NCBI RefSeq assembly: GCF_003385185.1
Contig: NZ_PQHZ01000040.1
Coordinates: 1-60,045, forward strand
DNA length: 60,045 bases
Direction of reading: 5' to 3'
Source: Amycolatopsis palatopharyngis
GTDB taxonomy: Bacteria > Actinomycetota > Actinomycetes > Mycobacteriales > Pseudonocardiaceae
The notes under the pieces were generated by a model. The model was not told the DNA's origin. It made no database searches and worked only from the letters and a program-made list of their open reading frames with translations. This document shows, in pieces, positions 16,193 to 22,915 of this stretch. Both the position numbers and the translations under genes were made by a program. Each line of letters begins with the position of its first letter. Positions within the stretch are counted from its first letter, which is position 1.

Positions 16193-17217
16193 GTATCGGT
16201 GACAGTGCCACGGCTGTGTCCACATTGGCCAATCAAGAGGGCAGGCCCGCGATGGACGTGCACGGGCTTTCGGTCGACATTCGCACCCCGGACGGACCGG
16301 TGCACGTCGTCCGCGACGTGAGCTTCTCCGTACGCTCCGGCGAAACCCTTGCCCTGCTCGGCGAGTCGGGCTGCGGCAAGAGTATGACCGCGCAGGCGAT
16401 CGCCGGGCTGCTCGACCCGATCGCCGAGGTGGTCGACGGGCAGGTGTTCCTCGACGGCGAGGACGTCCTGCGGATGAGCAAGGCCCAGCGCCGGAAGGTC
16501 GCCGGACCGGAACTCGCAGTGGTGTTCCAGGACGCCCTGACGGCGCTGAATCCGGTGTTCACCGTCGGCTCGCAGCTGGCGGAACCATTCCGGATTCACG
16601 AGAAGCTCTCCCGTCGCGAGGCGAAGGAGCGGGCGATCGAGCTGATGGAACGGGTCGGCATCCCGGAGCCGCGCTCGCGGGCGAACGCCTACCCGCACCA
16701 GTTCTCCGGTGGTATGCGGCAGCGGCTGCTGATCGCGATGGCCGTGGCACTGCGTCCCTCGGTGCTGCTGGCAGACGAGCCCACCACCGCGCTCGACGTC
16801 ACCGTGCAGGCGCAGATCATGGAGCTGCTCGCCGACCTGCGTACCGAGACGCGGATGGCGCTCGTGCTCATCACCCACGACCTCGCCGTGGTCGCTGAGC
16901 AGGCTGACCAGGTGGCCGTCATGTACGCGGGGTCCATTGTGGAAACCGGGCCGGTCGCCGAGGTCTTCGGCAACCCCCGGCATCCGTACACGCGCGGGCT
17001 GCTCGACTCGGTGCCAGCCGACGCCGAGCGGGGGACGCGGCTGCGTTCCATCGAGGGCAGCCCACCGCAGCTGGCGGCGATCCCCTCCGGCTGTGCGTTC
17101 CGTACCCGTTGTCCGATGGCGCGCGACCTGTGCGCCACCGACCCGCCACCGCTCGCGGAGACGGGCGTAGGACGGGCGTCGGCCTGTCATTTCTGGAAGG
17201 AGCTCGCCGATGCCTGA
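16189..17217 (+). CDS. ABC importer ATPase (DppD-like)
   Basis: A 342-residue ATPase with Walker A GESGCGKS near residue 59, Q-loop VVFQDALTALNP, signature FSGGMRQR and Walker B VLLADEPTTALDVT. The oligo_HPY C-terminal domain contains the Cys cluster CAFRTRCPMARDLC. An N-terminal extension of about 18 residues precedes the first strand. It powers the importer together with the DppF-like subunit, whose gene overlaps by 8 bases. Confidence 0.93.
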   Translation: MSIGDSATAVSTLANQEGRPAMDVHGLSVDIRTPDGPVHVVRDVSFSVRSGETLALLGESGCGKSMTAQAIAGLLDPIAEVVDGQVFLDGEDVLRMSKAQRRKVAGPELAVVFQDALTALNPVFTVGSQLAEPFRIHEKLSRREAKERAIELMERVGIPEPRSRANAYPHQFSGGMRQRLLIAMAVALRPSVLLADEPTTALDVTVQAQIMELLADLRTETRMALVLITHDLAVVAEQADQVAVMYAGSIVETGPVAEVFGNPRHPYTRGLLDSVPADAERGTRLRSIEGSPPQLAAIPSGCAFRTRCPMARDLCATDPPPLAETGVGRASACHFWKELADA

Positions 17218-18226
17218 GCCTTCGCATGCGCCGCTGCTCGAGGTCAGCGACCTGAGCAAGAGTTTCCGCGTGCCGAGGAGCGCGTCGGGCAGCACCCGGC
17301 TGCAGGCGCTCGACGGCGTGAACCTGCGGCTCGATCGCGGGGAAACACTGGGCCTTGTCGGGGAGTCGGGCTGCGGCAAGTCGACACTCGCCCGAGTTCT
17401 GCTGATGCTCGAACGGCCCGACTCCGGCACCGTCCGGTTCGACGGTGTGGATCCCTTTTCCTTGCGGGGCAAGGAGCTGCTCGCCTGGCGCCGCCGGGTG
17501 CAGATGGTGTTCCAGGACCCGTTCGCCTCACTCAACCCACGGCTCAACGCGGCGGACCTGATCGGCGAGCCGTGGCGTACGCACCGCGATCTGGTACCGC
17601 CCAAGCGGCGCGAGCAGCGAGTGCGGGAACTGCTGGACATGGTCGGACTGCGACCTGGCGACGCGCAGCGCTACCCGCAGGAGTTCTCCGGCGGACAGCG
17701 CCAGCGGATCGGGATCGCGCGGGCGCTGGCGCTCGACCCCGACGTGATCATCTGCGACGAGCCGGTGTCGGCGCTGGACCTCTCGGTGCAGGCACAGGTG
17801 CTGAACCTGTTGACCGACCTGCAGGCCGAGTTGGGCGTGGCGTACGTGTTCATCTCGCACGACCTCTCGGTCGTCCGGCACGTCGCCGACCGCGTGTCGG
17901 TGATGTACCTCGGCAGGGTCGTCGAGACGGGTCCGACGGAGGAGGTGTTCGGGACGCCCCGGCACCCCTACACCGCGGCCCTGCTCTCCGCCGCTCCCAC
18001 GCTGGCTCCGGCACTGGCAGGCAGCCGGGAGCGGATCGTGCTCTCCGGCGAGGTGCCCTCGCCGGTCGATCCGCCTTCGGGCTGCCGGTTCCGCACCCGC
18101 TGCTGGCGGGCCGAGGACGTGTGCGCGCAGGTCGTCCCGGTGGACGAGGCGGGCGCGGGCCAGCCGTCGCATGCGGCCGCCTGCCACCTGCCCCTCGAGG
18201 TGGTGACGGCCGGCATCGCCCGATGA
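17210..18226 (+). CDS. ABC importer ATPase (DppF-like)
   Basis: A 338-residue ATPase with Walker A GESGCGKS near 50, Q-loop MVFQDPFASLNPR, signature FSGGQRQR and Walker B VIICDEPVSALDLS. The C-terminal oligo_HPY Cys motif is CRFRTRCWRAEDVC. It is the partner of the DppD-like ATPase. Its stop overlaps the start of the TSUP gene (ATGA), so the transporter and exporter genes are co-translated. Confidence 0.93.
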   Translation: MPEPSHAPLLEVSDLSKSFRVPRSASGSTRLQALDGVNLRLDRGETLGLVGESGCGKSTLARVLLMLERPDSGTVRFDGVDPFSLRGKELLAWRRRVQMVFQDPFASLNPRLNAADLIGEPWRTHRDLVPPKRREQRVRELLDMVGLRPGDAQRYPQEFSGGQRQRIGIARALALDPDVIICDEPVSALDLSVQAQVLNLLTDLQAELGVAYVFISHDLSVVRHVADRVSVMYLGRVVETGPTEEVFGTPRHPYTAALLSAAPTLAPALAGSRERIVLSGEVPSPVDPPSGCRFRTRCWRAEDVCAQVVPVDEAGAGQPSHAAACHLPLEVVTAGIAR

Positions 18227-18936
18227 GCGTCACGGCCTTCGCGATCGCGGCGTTCGCCGTGCTGCTGGGGGCGTGCCTGCAGGGCGCGCTCGGCTTCGGC
18301 CTCGGCATGCCCGGCGGGCCGATCCTCGCCCTGCTCGACCCGACCCTGATTCCGGGGCCGCTGTTGCTGCTCGCGACCGCGCTGACGTTGATCGTCGCGG
18401 TCCGCGAACGGGCGGAGCTGGATCTTTCGGGAGCGAAGTGGGCGCTGCTCGGCCGGGTGCCGGGGACGGTCGCGGGCGCCGCGATGGTCGCGTACCTGCC
18501 CGCCAGGATCCTCGCGCTGGTGCTGGCGGGCGTGGTGCTGACCGGCACGGCGATCAGCGCGTTCGGCTGGGTACCGAGGCCCACCAGAAACGCGGTGATC
18601 GTCGCCGGGATGGCCTCGGGCGCCATGGGCACGGCAACCGCGATCGGCGGCCCACCGATGGCCCTCGTCTGGCAGGACTCGGCAGCGGCCAGCCGACGCG
18701 CGACGATGAGCGCCTTCTTCCTGGCAGGCTGCGTCATGTCGGTAGCCGCCCTGACCGTCTCCGGAACCATCACCCCCACCACGGTGGTGTCAGCCGCCCA
18801 GCTCCTCCCCTTCCTCCTGCTCGGCTACGGCGCCAGCCTCCTCCTGAACCGCCACCTCAACCAGGCGAAACTCCGCACCCTGGCCCTGACCCTCTCCGCC
18901 ACCGGCGCCACCCTCCTAGCCCTCCGCCAGCTCTAA
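18223..18936 (+). CDS. TSUP family transporter (TauE/SafE-like)
   Basis: A 237-residue membrane protein with about eight hydrophobic helices and the two half-repeats of the TSUP family, each opening with a Gly/Pro-rich motif (GALGFGLGMPGGP near 21; GTATAIGGPPMALVWQ near 134). TSUP proteins move sulfite, sulfoacetate or other small organic anions. As last gene of the sugar-acid operon it may export an anionic by-product or overflow intermediate, which is inference. Directly after its stop come four 21-base tandem repeats. Confidence 0.85.
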   Translation: MSVTAFAIAAFAVLLGACLQGALGFGLGMPGGPILALLDPTLIPGPLLLLATALTLIVAVRERAELDLSGAKWALLGRVPGTVAGAAMVAYLPARILALVLAGVVLTGTAISAFGWVPRPTRNAVIVAGMASGAMGTATAIGGPPMALVWQDSAAASRRATMSAFFLAGCVMSVAALTVSGTITPTTVVSAAQLLPFLLLGYGASLLLNRHLNQAKLRTLALTLSATGATLLALRQL

Positions 18937-18937
18937 C

Positions 18938-19020
18938 CCGACTTTGCAGTTCCAGGGCCCGACTTTGCAGTTCCGGTGGCCGAGTTGGCAGTTCTGGTGG
19001 CCGAGTTGGCACTTACAGCC
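18938..19020. repeat. Four 21-base degenerate tandem repeats
   Basis: Four consecutive 21-base units start at 18938, 18959, 18980 and 19001. The first two carry ccgactttgcagttcc; the last two carry ccgagttggca. They begin one base after the TSUP stop codon and run into the 3' end of the converging small gene, whose stop lies at 19013-19015. No hairpin forms within a unit. Confidence 0.85.
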
Positions 19021-19279
19021 CGGAATCGGACGCGGCACAGTCGCCGGCCCCGGGCGGCAGCGACGACGTGAGCTGGTCGTCCCAGCCGTCGTCCCACTCC
19101 AGCCGGACTTCGGTGATCACCGAGTACAACCGCAGCGCCGCCTTCGCGGACTCGTGTACCCCGAACTGGTCGCGCGGGCGGTAAGTGATCGCCTCGTCCC
19201 CCATGTCGATTCCGACGGCGAAGACATCCTGGTCGTTCTCCGGATTGACGAGGGTGAACAGTCGTGGCCTGCAACGCAT
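19013..19279 (-). CDS. Small hypothetical protein
   Basis: An 88-residue protein with no recognised domain. It contains TLVNPENDQDVFAVGIDMGD and a Trp/Asp-rich stretch near residue 65 (LEWDDGWDDQL). The ATG at 19279 is chosen for a clear ggagg site 6 bases upstream. It diverges from the XRE regulator gene and its 3' end overlaps the tandem repeats, so the last residues may be recently acquired. Such small genes beside XRE-DUF397 pairs are common in actinomycetes; function is unknown. Confidence 0.6.
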   Translation of the reverse strand: MRCRPRLFTLVNPENDQDVFAVGIDMGDEAITYRPRDQFGVHESAKAALRLYSVITEVRLEWDDGWDDQLTSSLPPGAGDCAASDSGL

Positions 19280-19428
19280 GCCGGACCTCCGATTCCTGGT
19301 TCCACTGTGGACCACCTGGAGTGTCCGGCCGGGAAGCCGGAGTCCGCCGCGCCGAAAACCGGGAATCCCGCATTTCGCCGTCCCGGTGCGATCATGAGCT
19401 GATCACTGTGCGTGGGGAGGACATCACC

Positions 19429-20268
19429 GTGGCGGGGCGGAGCAGCCCATCGTTTCGCAAACGCCGGCTGGGGCGGCGGCTGCGGCAACTTCGCGAGTCG
19501 GCCGGTTTGACGCTGGAGGAGGCGGCGCCCCGGCTCGACAAGGCGCGCAGCAGCCTGCACCGGATCGAGAACGGCGAGACCAGGGCCGACGTGCACCTGG
19601 TCCGTTCCATGATGGACCTCTACGACCAGTACGACCCCGGCCTGCTCGATCTGGCCAGAGACGCGGCAAAGAAGGGCTGGTGGCGCCAGTACGGCCTGAA
19701 GGATCTGGGATACGTCGACGTCGAGACCGAAGCGAGCAGGACACGCGAATTCCAGCTGATCAACGTTCCGGGACTGCTCCAGACCGAGTCCTACATGCGG
19801 CCGCAATTCATGTCAGCACACCGCCCGCCTCGTAAGGATGAACTGGACAACGCGGTCGCCGTGAGGCTGTACCGTCAGCAACGGTTGACCAGTGAAGCGC
19901 AGCCGCTGCACCTGCACGCGATAGTCGACGAGGCTGTTCTGCGGCGCCAGGTCGGCGGCGTCGAGGTCATGCGAGAGCAACTCGAGCACCTGATCATGGC
20001 GTCCGAACTTCCGACAGTGCTGCTGCAGGTGATTCCGTTGGGCCTGGGTTCCCATGCCGCGATGAACGGAGCCTTCACCATACTCAGCTTTCCCGACCCT
20101 GGAGAGCCGGACTCGTTCTACGTTGAGTACCCGACGGGCTCAGTACACATTGAGAAGGCTGACCAGGTCCAAGAGGGTATCCTCTTGTTCGAGCATCTTG
20201 GCGCTACGGCTTTGTCGCCTGCGGAGTCGGTTGAGCTTGTCGGCCAGGTGCTTTCGGAGTCGACGTAG
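19429..20268 (+). CDS. XRE-family regulator with DUF5753 domain
   Basis: A 279-residue protein. The N-terminal helix-turn-helix (about residues 15-65) contains LRQLRESAGLTLEEAAPRL and SSLHRIENGE. DUF5753 follows, with REFQLINVPGLLQTESYMR near 105 and the C-terminal YVEYPTGSVHIEK block. GTG 19429 has ggggagga 7 bases upstream. It sits 15 bases before a DUF397 gene, the usual partner. Such pairs act in developmental and antibiotic regulation in Streptomyces (BldB/WhiJ-type systems). Confidence 0.9.
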   Translation: MAGRSSPSFRKRRLGRRLRQLRESAGLTLEEAAPRLDKARSSLHRIENGETRADVHLVRSMMDLYDQYDPGLLDLARDAAKKGWWRQYGLKDLGYVDVETEASRTREFQLINVPGLLQTESYMRPQFMSAHRPPRKDELDNAVAVRLYRQQRLTSEAQPLHLHAIVDEAVLRRQVGGVEVMREQLEHLIMASELPTVLLQVIPLGLGSHAAMNGAFTILSFPDPGEPDSFYVEYPTGSVHIEKADQVQEGILLFEHLGATALSPAESVELVGQVLSEST

Positions 20269-20283
20269 CCAGAACGGGGAGCC

Positions 20284-20478
20284 ATGCTGCTGAGCGAAGC
20301 AAAGTGGCGTAGGAGTAGTCGGTCCGGTCAGGGCAACGGCGGCAACTGCGTCGAGGTGGCCTTCCTCGCCCCGCAGGTCGCAGTGCGCGATTCCAAGCTC
20401 CCCGCCGGTGGCGCGCTGGTCCTCACCCCCGCCGCGTGGCGACACTTCTCCGCGAAAGTGCGGTCAGAGGTCGAGTAG
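20284..20478 (+). CDS. DUF397 protein
   Basis: A 64-residue protein fully matching DUF397: AKWRRSSRSG, GGNCVEVAF, VAVRDSK, then LVLTPAAWRHFSAKVR. It is translated from an ATG with ggggag 5 bases ahead, directly after the XRE gene. DUF397 proteins are thought to antagonise the partner XRE regulator. The last 15 bases overlap the 3' end of the converging Uma2 gene. Confidence 0.92.
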   Translation: MLLSEAKWRRSSRSGQGNGGNCVEVAFLAPQVAVRDSKLPAGGALVLTPAAWRHFSAKVRSEVE

Positions 20479-21165
20479 TTCGACCGGGTCGAAGGACACC
20501 TCGAACGGCTCGGTGACCTCGAACAGTTCGCCCGCGGCTGCTTCCGCGACGGTCACGTACTCGCCGTCGGTCAGCCGGGAGAGTCGCAGGCTGGCGAACT
20601 CCTGCTGCAGGTCTGCCTGTGCGAGCAGGTAGTACGGGATGCCAGCCTCGGCGCACATGGCGGGCTTGTCGATCCGATCCCTGTTCCGGCTGGACGGGGA
20701 GACGAACTCACCGACCAGCAGGGCATCGCCCGAAGGGACCCAAACACCGGTCTGGGCGCGGTTGAGCACCGTGATGTCCGGCTGGATCCAGCGTTGTGCG
20801 CCGAACATCAAGTTGACCGAGGGGTAGACCCGGCATCCGGACGCCCGCACGGGGGCGTCGATGAGCATCGCGAGGCGCAGCATGCCGTAGCCAGTGGGGC
20901 TGGCCTCGTACGGGCTCATTACCAGCTTTCCGTCTACGCACTCGTACTTGACCGGCGGTGCACCATCGATCGGAAGATAGCGCTCGGCGAACGTCGTCGT
21001 CCAAATACCCGCGAGATCGACTAGTGGGTCGAACGGTCGTTGGGTTGCGGCCGCCACCGTCTGCGCACCTCCAAACCTCAGAGTCGAGGTCGATTCACCA
21101 GTCGGTTGACCGGTGTCTTTACTTCCGGCGATGCCAGAAGTAAAGCTAGCGTAGCTGTTAACCAT
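20464..21165 (-). CDS. Uma2 family restriction-endonuclease-fold protein
   Basis: A 233-residue protein whose residues ~50-230 match Uma2 (DUF820, PD-(D/E)XK fold). The catalytic-type acidic residues are in QPDITVLNRA and LVGEFVSPSSRNRDRIDKPA, with AGIPYYLLAQ after. Uma2 genes are abundant and mobile in actinobacteria; the nuclease role is from fold and remains mostly untested. The start is uncertain: ATG 21165 has only a weak upstream purine run, and the N-terminal ~45 residues are low complexity. It lies 13 bases downstream of the Clp-N/HTH regulator and may share its transcript. Confidence 0.8.
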   Translation of the reverse strand: MVNSYASFTSGIAGSKDTGQPTGESTSTLRFGGAQTVAAATQRPFDPLVDLAGIWTTTFAERYLPIDGAPPVKYECVDGKLVMSPYEASPTGYGMLRLAMLIDAPVRASGCRVYPSVNLMFGAQRWIQPDITVLNRAQTGVWVPSGDALLVGEFVSPSSRNRDRIDKPAMCAEAGIPYYLLAQADLQQEFASLRLSRLTDGEYVTVAEAAAGELFEVTEPFEVSFDPVELLDL

Positions 21166-21178
21166 GGTCGTGAGCTGA

Positions 21179-21904
21179 TCAGTCGGCGTCCTCGTCGAGG
21201 GCCTTGATGATCGCGGCCTCGATGTTCGCCTTGTCGATCCCGAGATCGTTGAGAGTGCCGGTCCCGCCCTCCAACTCCAGTAGGGCGAGCAGGATGTGCT
21301 CGGTGCCGATGTAGTTGTGGCCAAGCCGCAAAGCCTCCCGAAAGGTGAGCTCCAGCGCCTTCTTCGCCTGGGAGGTGTACGGCACGAGTTCCGGAACCTC
21401 GTCGGCGGCGGCGGGCAGCCTGTCGGTCACGGCCTGCCGAAGGGTTTCAAGCGCCACGCCCTGCGCGAGGATCGACTTGACGGCGAGGGCGTCCTGATCG
21501 TGCGTCAGGCCCAGGATCAGATGTTCGGGCTGGATCGTCACGTTGCCGACCTGTTGTGCCTCGTTCTGCGCTGCCACGACCACGTTCCTGGCCTGTTCGG
21601 TGAACCTGCTGAAGCCCTGGCTGGGATCCAGGTCGTTCGGTTCGCCGGACGTCTTGGGCACGAACCGTTTTTGCGCGGCCTGTTTGGTGACGCCCATGCT
21701 CTTGCCGATCTCTGTCCAGGAGGCACCCGATCGTCGTGCTTGGTCGACGAAGTGTCCGATCAGGTGGTCTGCCACCTCACCGATGTGATCGGCGACGAGT
21801 ACGGCGTCGGTGAGCTGTTCGAGCGCGTCGGAGTGGACCGTCTTGATGGAGTCGATGAGTTCGTCGAGACGGATCGGGCTGGTCATCGGAATCGGATTCG
21901 CCAT
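21179..21904 (-). CDS. Clp N-domain protein with N-terminal HTH
   Basis: A 241-residue protein in two parts. Residues ~1-80 carry a helix-turn-helix resembling sigma region 4 (GASWTEIGKSMGVTKQAAQKRF). Residues ~95-240 are a double Clp-N repeat (FSRFTEQARNVVVAAQNEA, QPEHLILGLTHD, then YIGTEHILLALL). There is no ATPase domain, so it is not a ClpC or ClpA chaperone. It could be a transcription factor using Clp-N as a sensing or adaptor module. Twin palindromes abut its start codon and its ribosome binding site (aggg) lies inside the first, strongly suggesting autoregulation. Confidence 0.85.
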   Translation of the reverse strand: MANPIPMTSPIRLDELIDSIKTVHSDALEQLTDAVLVADHIGEVADHLIGHFVDQARRSGASWTEIGKSMGVTKQAAQKRFVPKTSGEPNDLDPSQGFSRFTEQARNVVVAAQNEAQQVGNVTIQPEHLILGLTHDQDALAVKSILAQGVALETLRQAVTDRLPAAADEVPELVPYTSQAKKALELTFREALRLGHNYIGTEHILLALLELEGGTGTLNDLGIDKANIEAAIIKALDEDAD

Positions 21905-21905
21905 A

Positions 21906-21953
21906 CGTCAACCCTAGGTTGACGACTTGGTATCCGTCAACCCGAAGTTGACG
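21906..21953. promoter_or_regulatory. Twin palindromic operators of the Clp-N/HTH gene
   Basis: The first is an 8-bp perfect inverted repeat, cgtcaacc-cta-ggttgacg (21906-21924). The second is a 7-bp repeat, cgtcaac-ccgaa-gttgacg (21935-21953). Both are 19 bases long, with centres 29 bases apart. The first begins one base from the start codon of the minus-strand regulator. No other gene start lies close on the left; the HNH nuclease gene starts on the right at 22037. Confidence 0.8.
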
Positions 21954-22036
21954 ACTCGCTCGCCTGTGCCCGCCTGCCAGCACTGTCGGTGCCTCCGGGT
22001 AATTTCCGACCTCCAAGATCAACGAAGGGTGTGTGG

Positions 22037-22738
22037 GTGAAGAAGCAGAAGACGTGGGTGTCCACGCTGGTTCTGGTGGCGGCCGTGGTGGCGACGCTGG
22101 TCTGGCAGGGCGACGAGTTCCTCGGGACCGCCGAGTCGTCCGGCTCATCCGAGTCTTCGGAGTCCGCCGCGCCTCCCGCGGGCAGCGGCGAACCGCCCGG
22201 CATCCCGGACAGCGACACGGCGAAGCGCCGGCTCGCCGAGTTGGCAGTGGCGCCCGACGGGTCCATGGCTGGATACGACCGGGAGAAGTTCCCGCACTGG
22301 AGCAGTCAGGGCGACAACTGCAACACCCGTGAGGTCGTGCTGGAGCGTGACGGCACCGACGTGCAGGCGGGCAAGAACTGCGCCCCCACCACTGGCAACT
22401 GGTACAGCGCGTACGACGGCGCGACCTGGACCGACCCCGCCGACCTGGACATCGACCACGTCGTCCCGCTGGCCGCCGCGTGGCGCAGCGGCGCGTCCGG
22501 GTGGACCGACGACCGGCGCGGCGACTTCGCCAACGACCTCGACGGCCCGCAGCTAATCGCCGTGACCGACAACGTCAACCAGGAGAAGGGCGACAAGTCG
22601 CCGGACCAGTGGAAGCCGCCGTCTGTGTCCTACTGGTGCACCTACGCCAGCATGTGGGTCACCGTGAAGCACAAGTGGGAACTCACGATCAGCGACATGG
22701 AGCAGAAGGCGCTGACCAGCATGCTGGGCCGCTGCTGA
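22037..22738 (+). CDS. Secreted HNH nuclease (DUF1524/GmrSD C-terminal type)
   Basis: A 233-residue protein with an N-terminal hydrophobic segment (about 7-23) and a Ser/Glu/Ala/Pro linker. The C-terminal nuclease domain contains the HNH-type core DLDIDHVVPLAAAWRSGA near residue 135, then NDLDGPQLIAVTDNVNQEKGD and PDQWKPP. Conserved Cys pairs (DNCNTRE/GKNCAP, SYWCTY/GRC) fit an extracytoplasmic disulfide-stabilised enzyme. GTG 22037 is favoured by aaggg 7 bases upstream. The likely role is DNA degradation outside the cell, for nutrition or competition. It is followed immediately by three palindromic repeats. Confidence 0.87.
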   Translation: MKKQKTWVSTLVLVAAVVATLVWQGDEFLGTAESSGSSESSESAAPPAGSGEPPGIPDSDTAKRRLAELAVAPDGSMAGYDREKFPHWSSQGDNCNTREVVLERDGTDVQAGKNCAPTTGNWYSAYDGATWTDPADLDIDHVVPLAAAWRSGASGWTDDRRGDFANDLDGPQLIAVTDNVNQEKGDKSPDQWKPPSVSYWCTYASMWVTVKHKWELTISDMEQKALTSMLGRC

Positions 22739-22886
22739 CGCACTTTCCCGGGAAAGTGCGAGACGGCAACGCTGGGAGCTGGCCTTATTCGCCCGGGGCG
22801 TCGCACTTTCCCGGGAAAGTGCGATGGGTGCAAACGCAAGGAGGGCACTTTCCCGGGAAAGTGCCCCGGTGAAAGTGCCCTCCTTG
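22739..22886. repeat. Palindromic element cluster 1 (three copies)
   Basis: Three perfect palindromes with core CTTTCCCGGGAAAG lie at 22739-22760, 22801-22824 and 22843-22866. They fill the gap between the converging HNH nuclease and FadF-like genes. The first starts directly after the nuclease stop codon. The third is nested in a longer hairpin whose 16-bp perfect arms are 22837-22852 and 22871-22886. They can act as bidirectional terminators. Confidence 0.9.
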
Positions 22887-22915
22887 GTGCCTTCTGAAGG
22901 CGTGCGGTTGTGCCG

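Noticed and set aside
18938..19020. Tandem repeats considered as a coding extension of the TSUP gene or the small minus-strand gene
   Set aside because: The TSUP frame stops just before the repeats. The minus-strand frame only grazes them, and a longer alternative frame across them gives an artificial Ala/Thr/Ser repeat peptide.
22739..22886. Palindrome cluster considered as a CRISPR array
   Set aside because: The repeat units are self-complementary, unevenly spaced and only three in number. Spacers differ in length (40 and 18 bases) and no cas gene is present.
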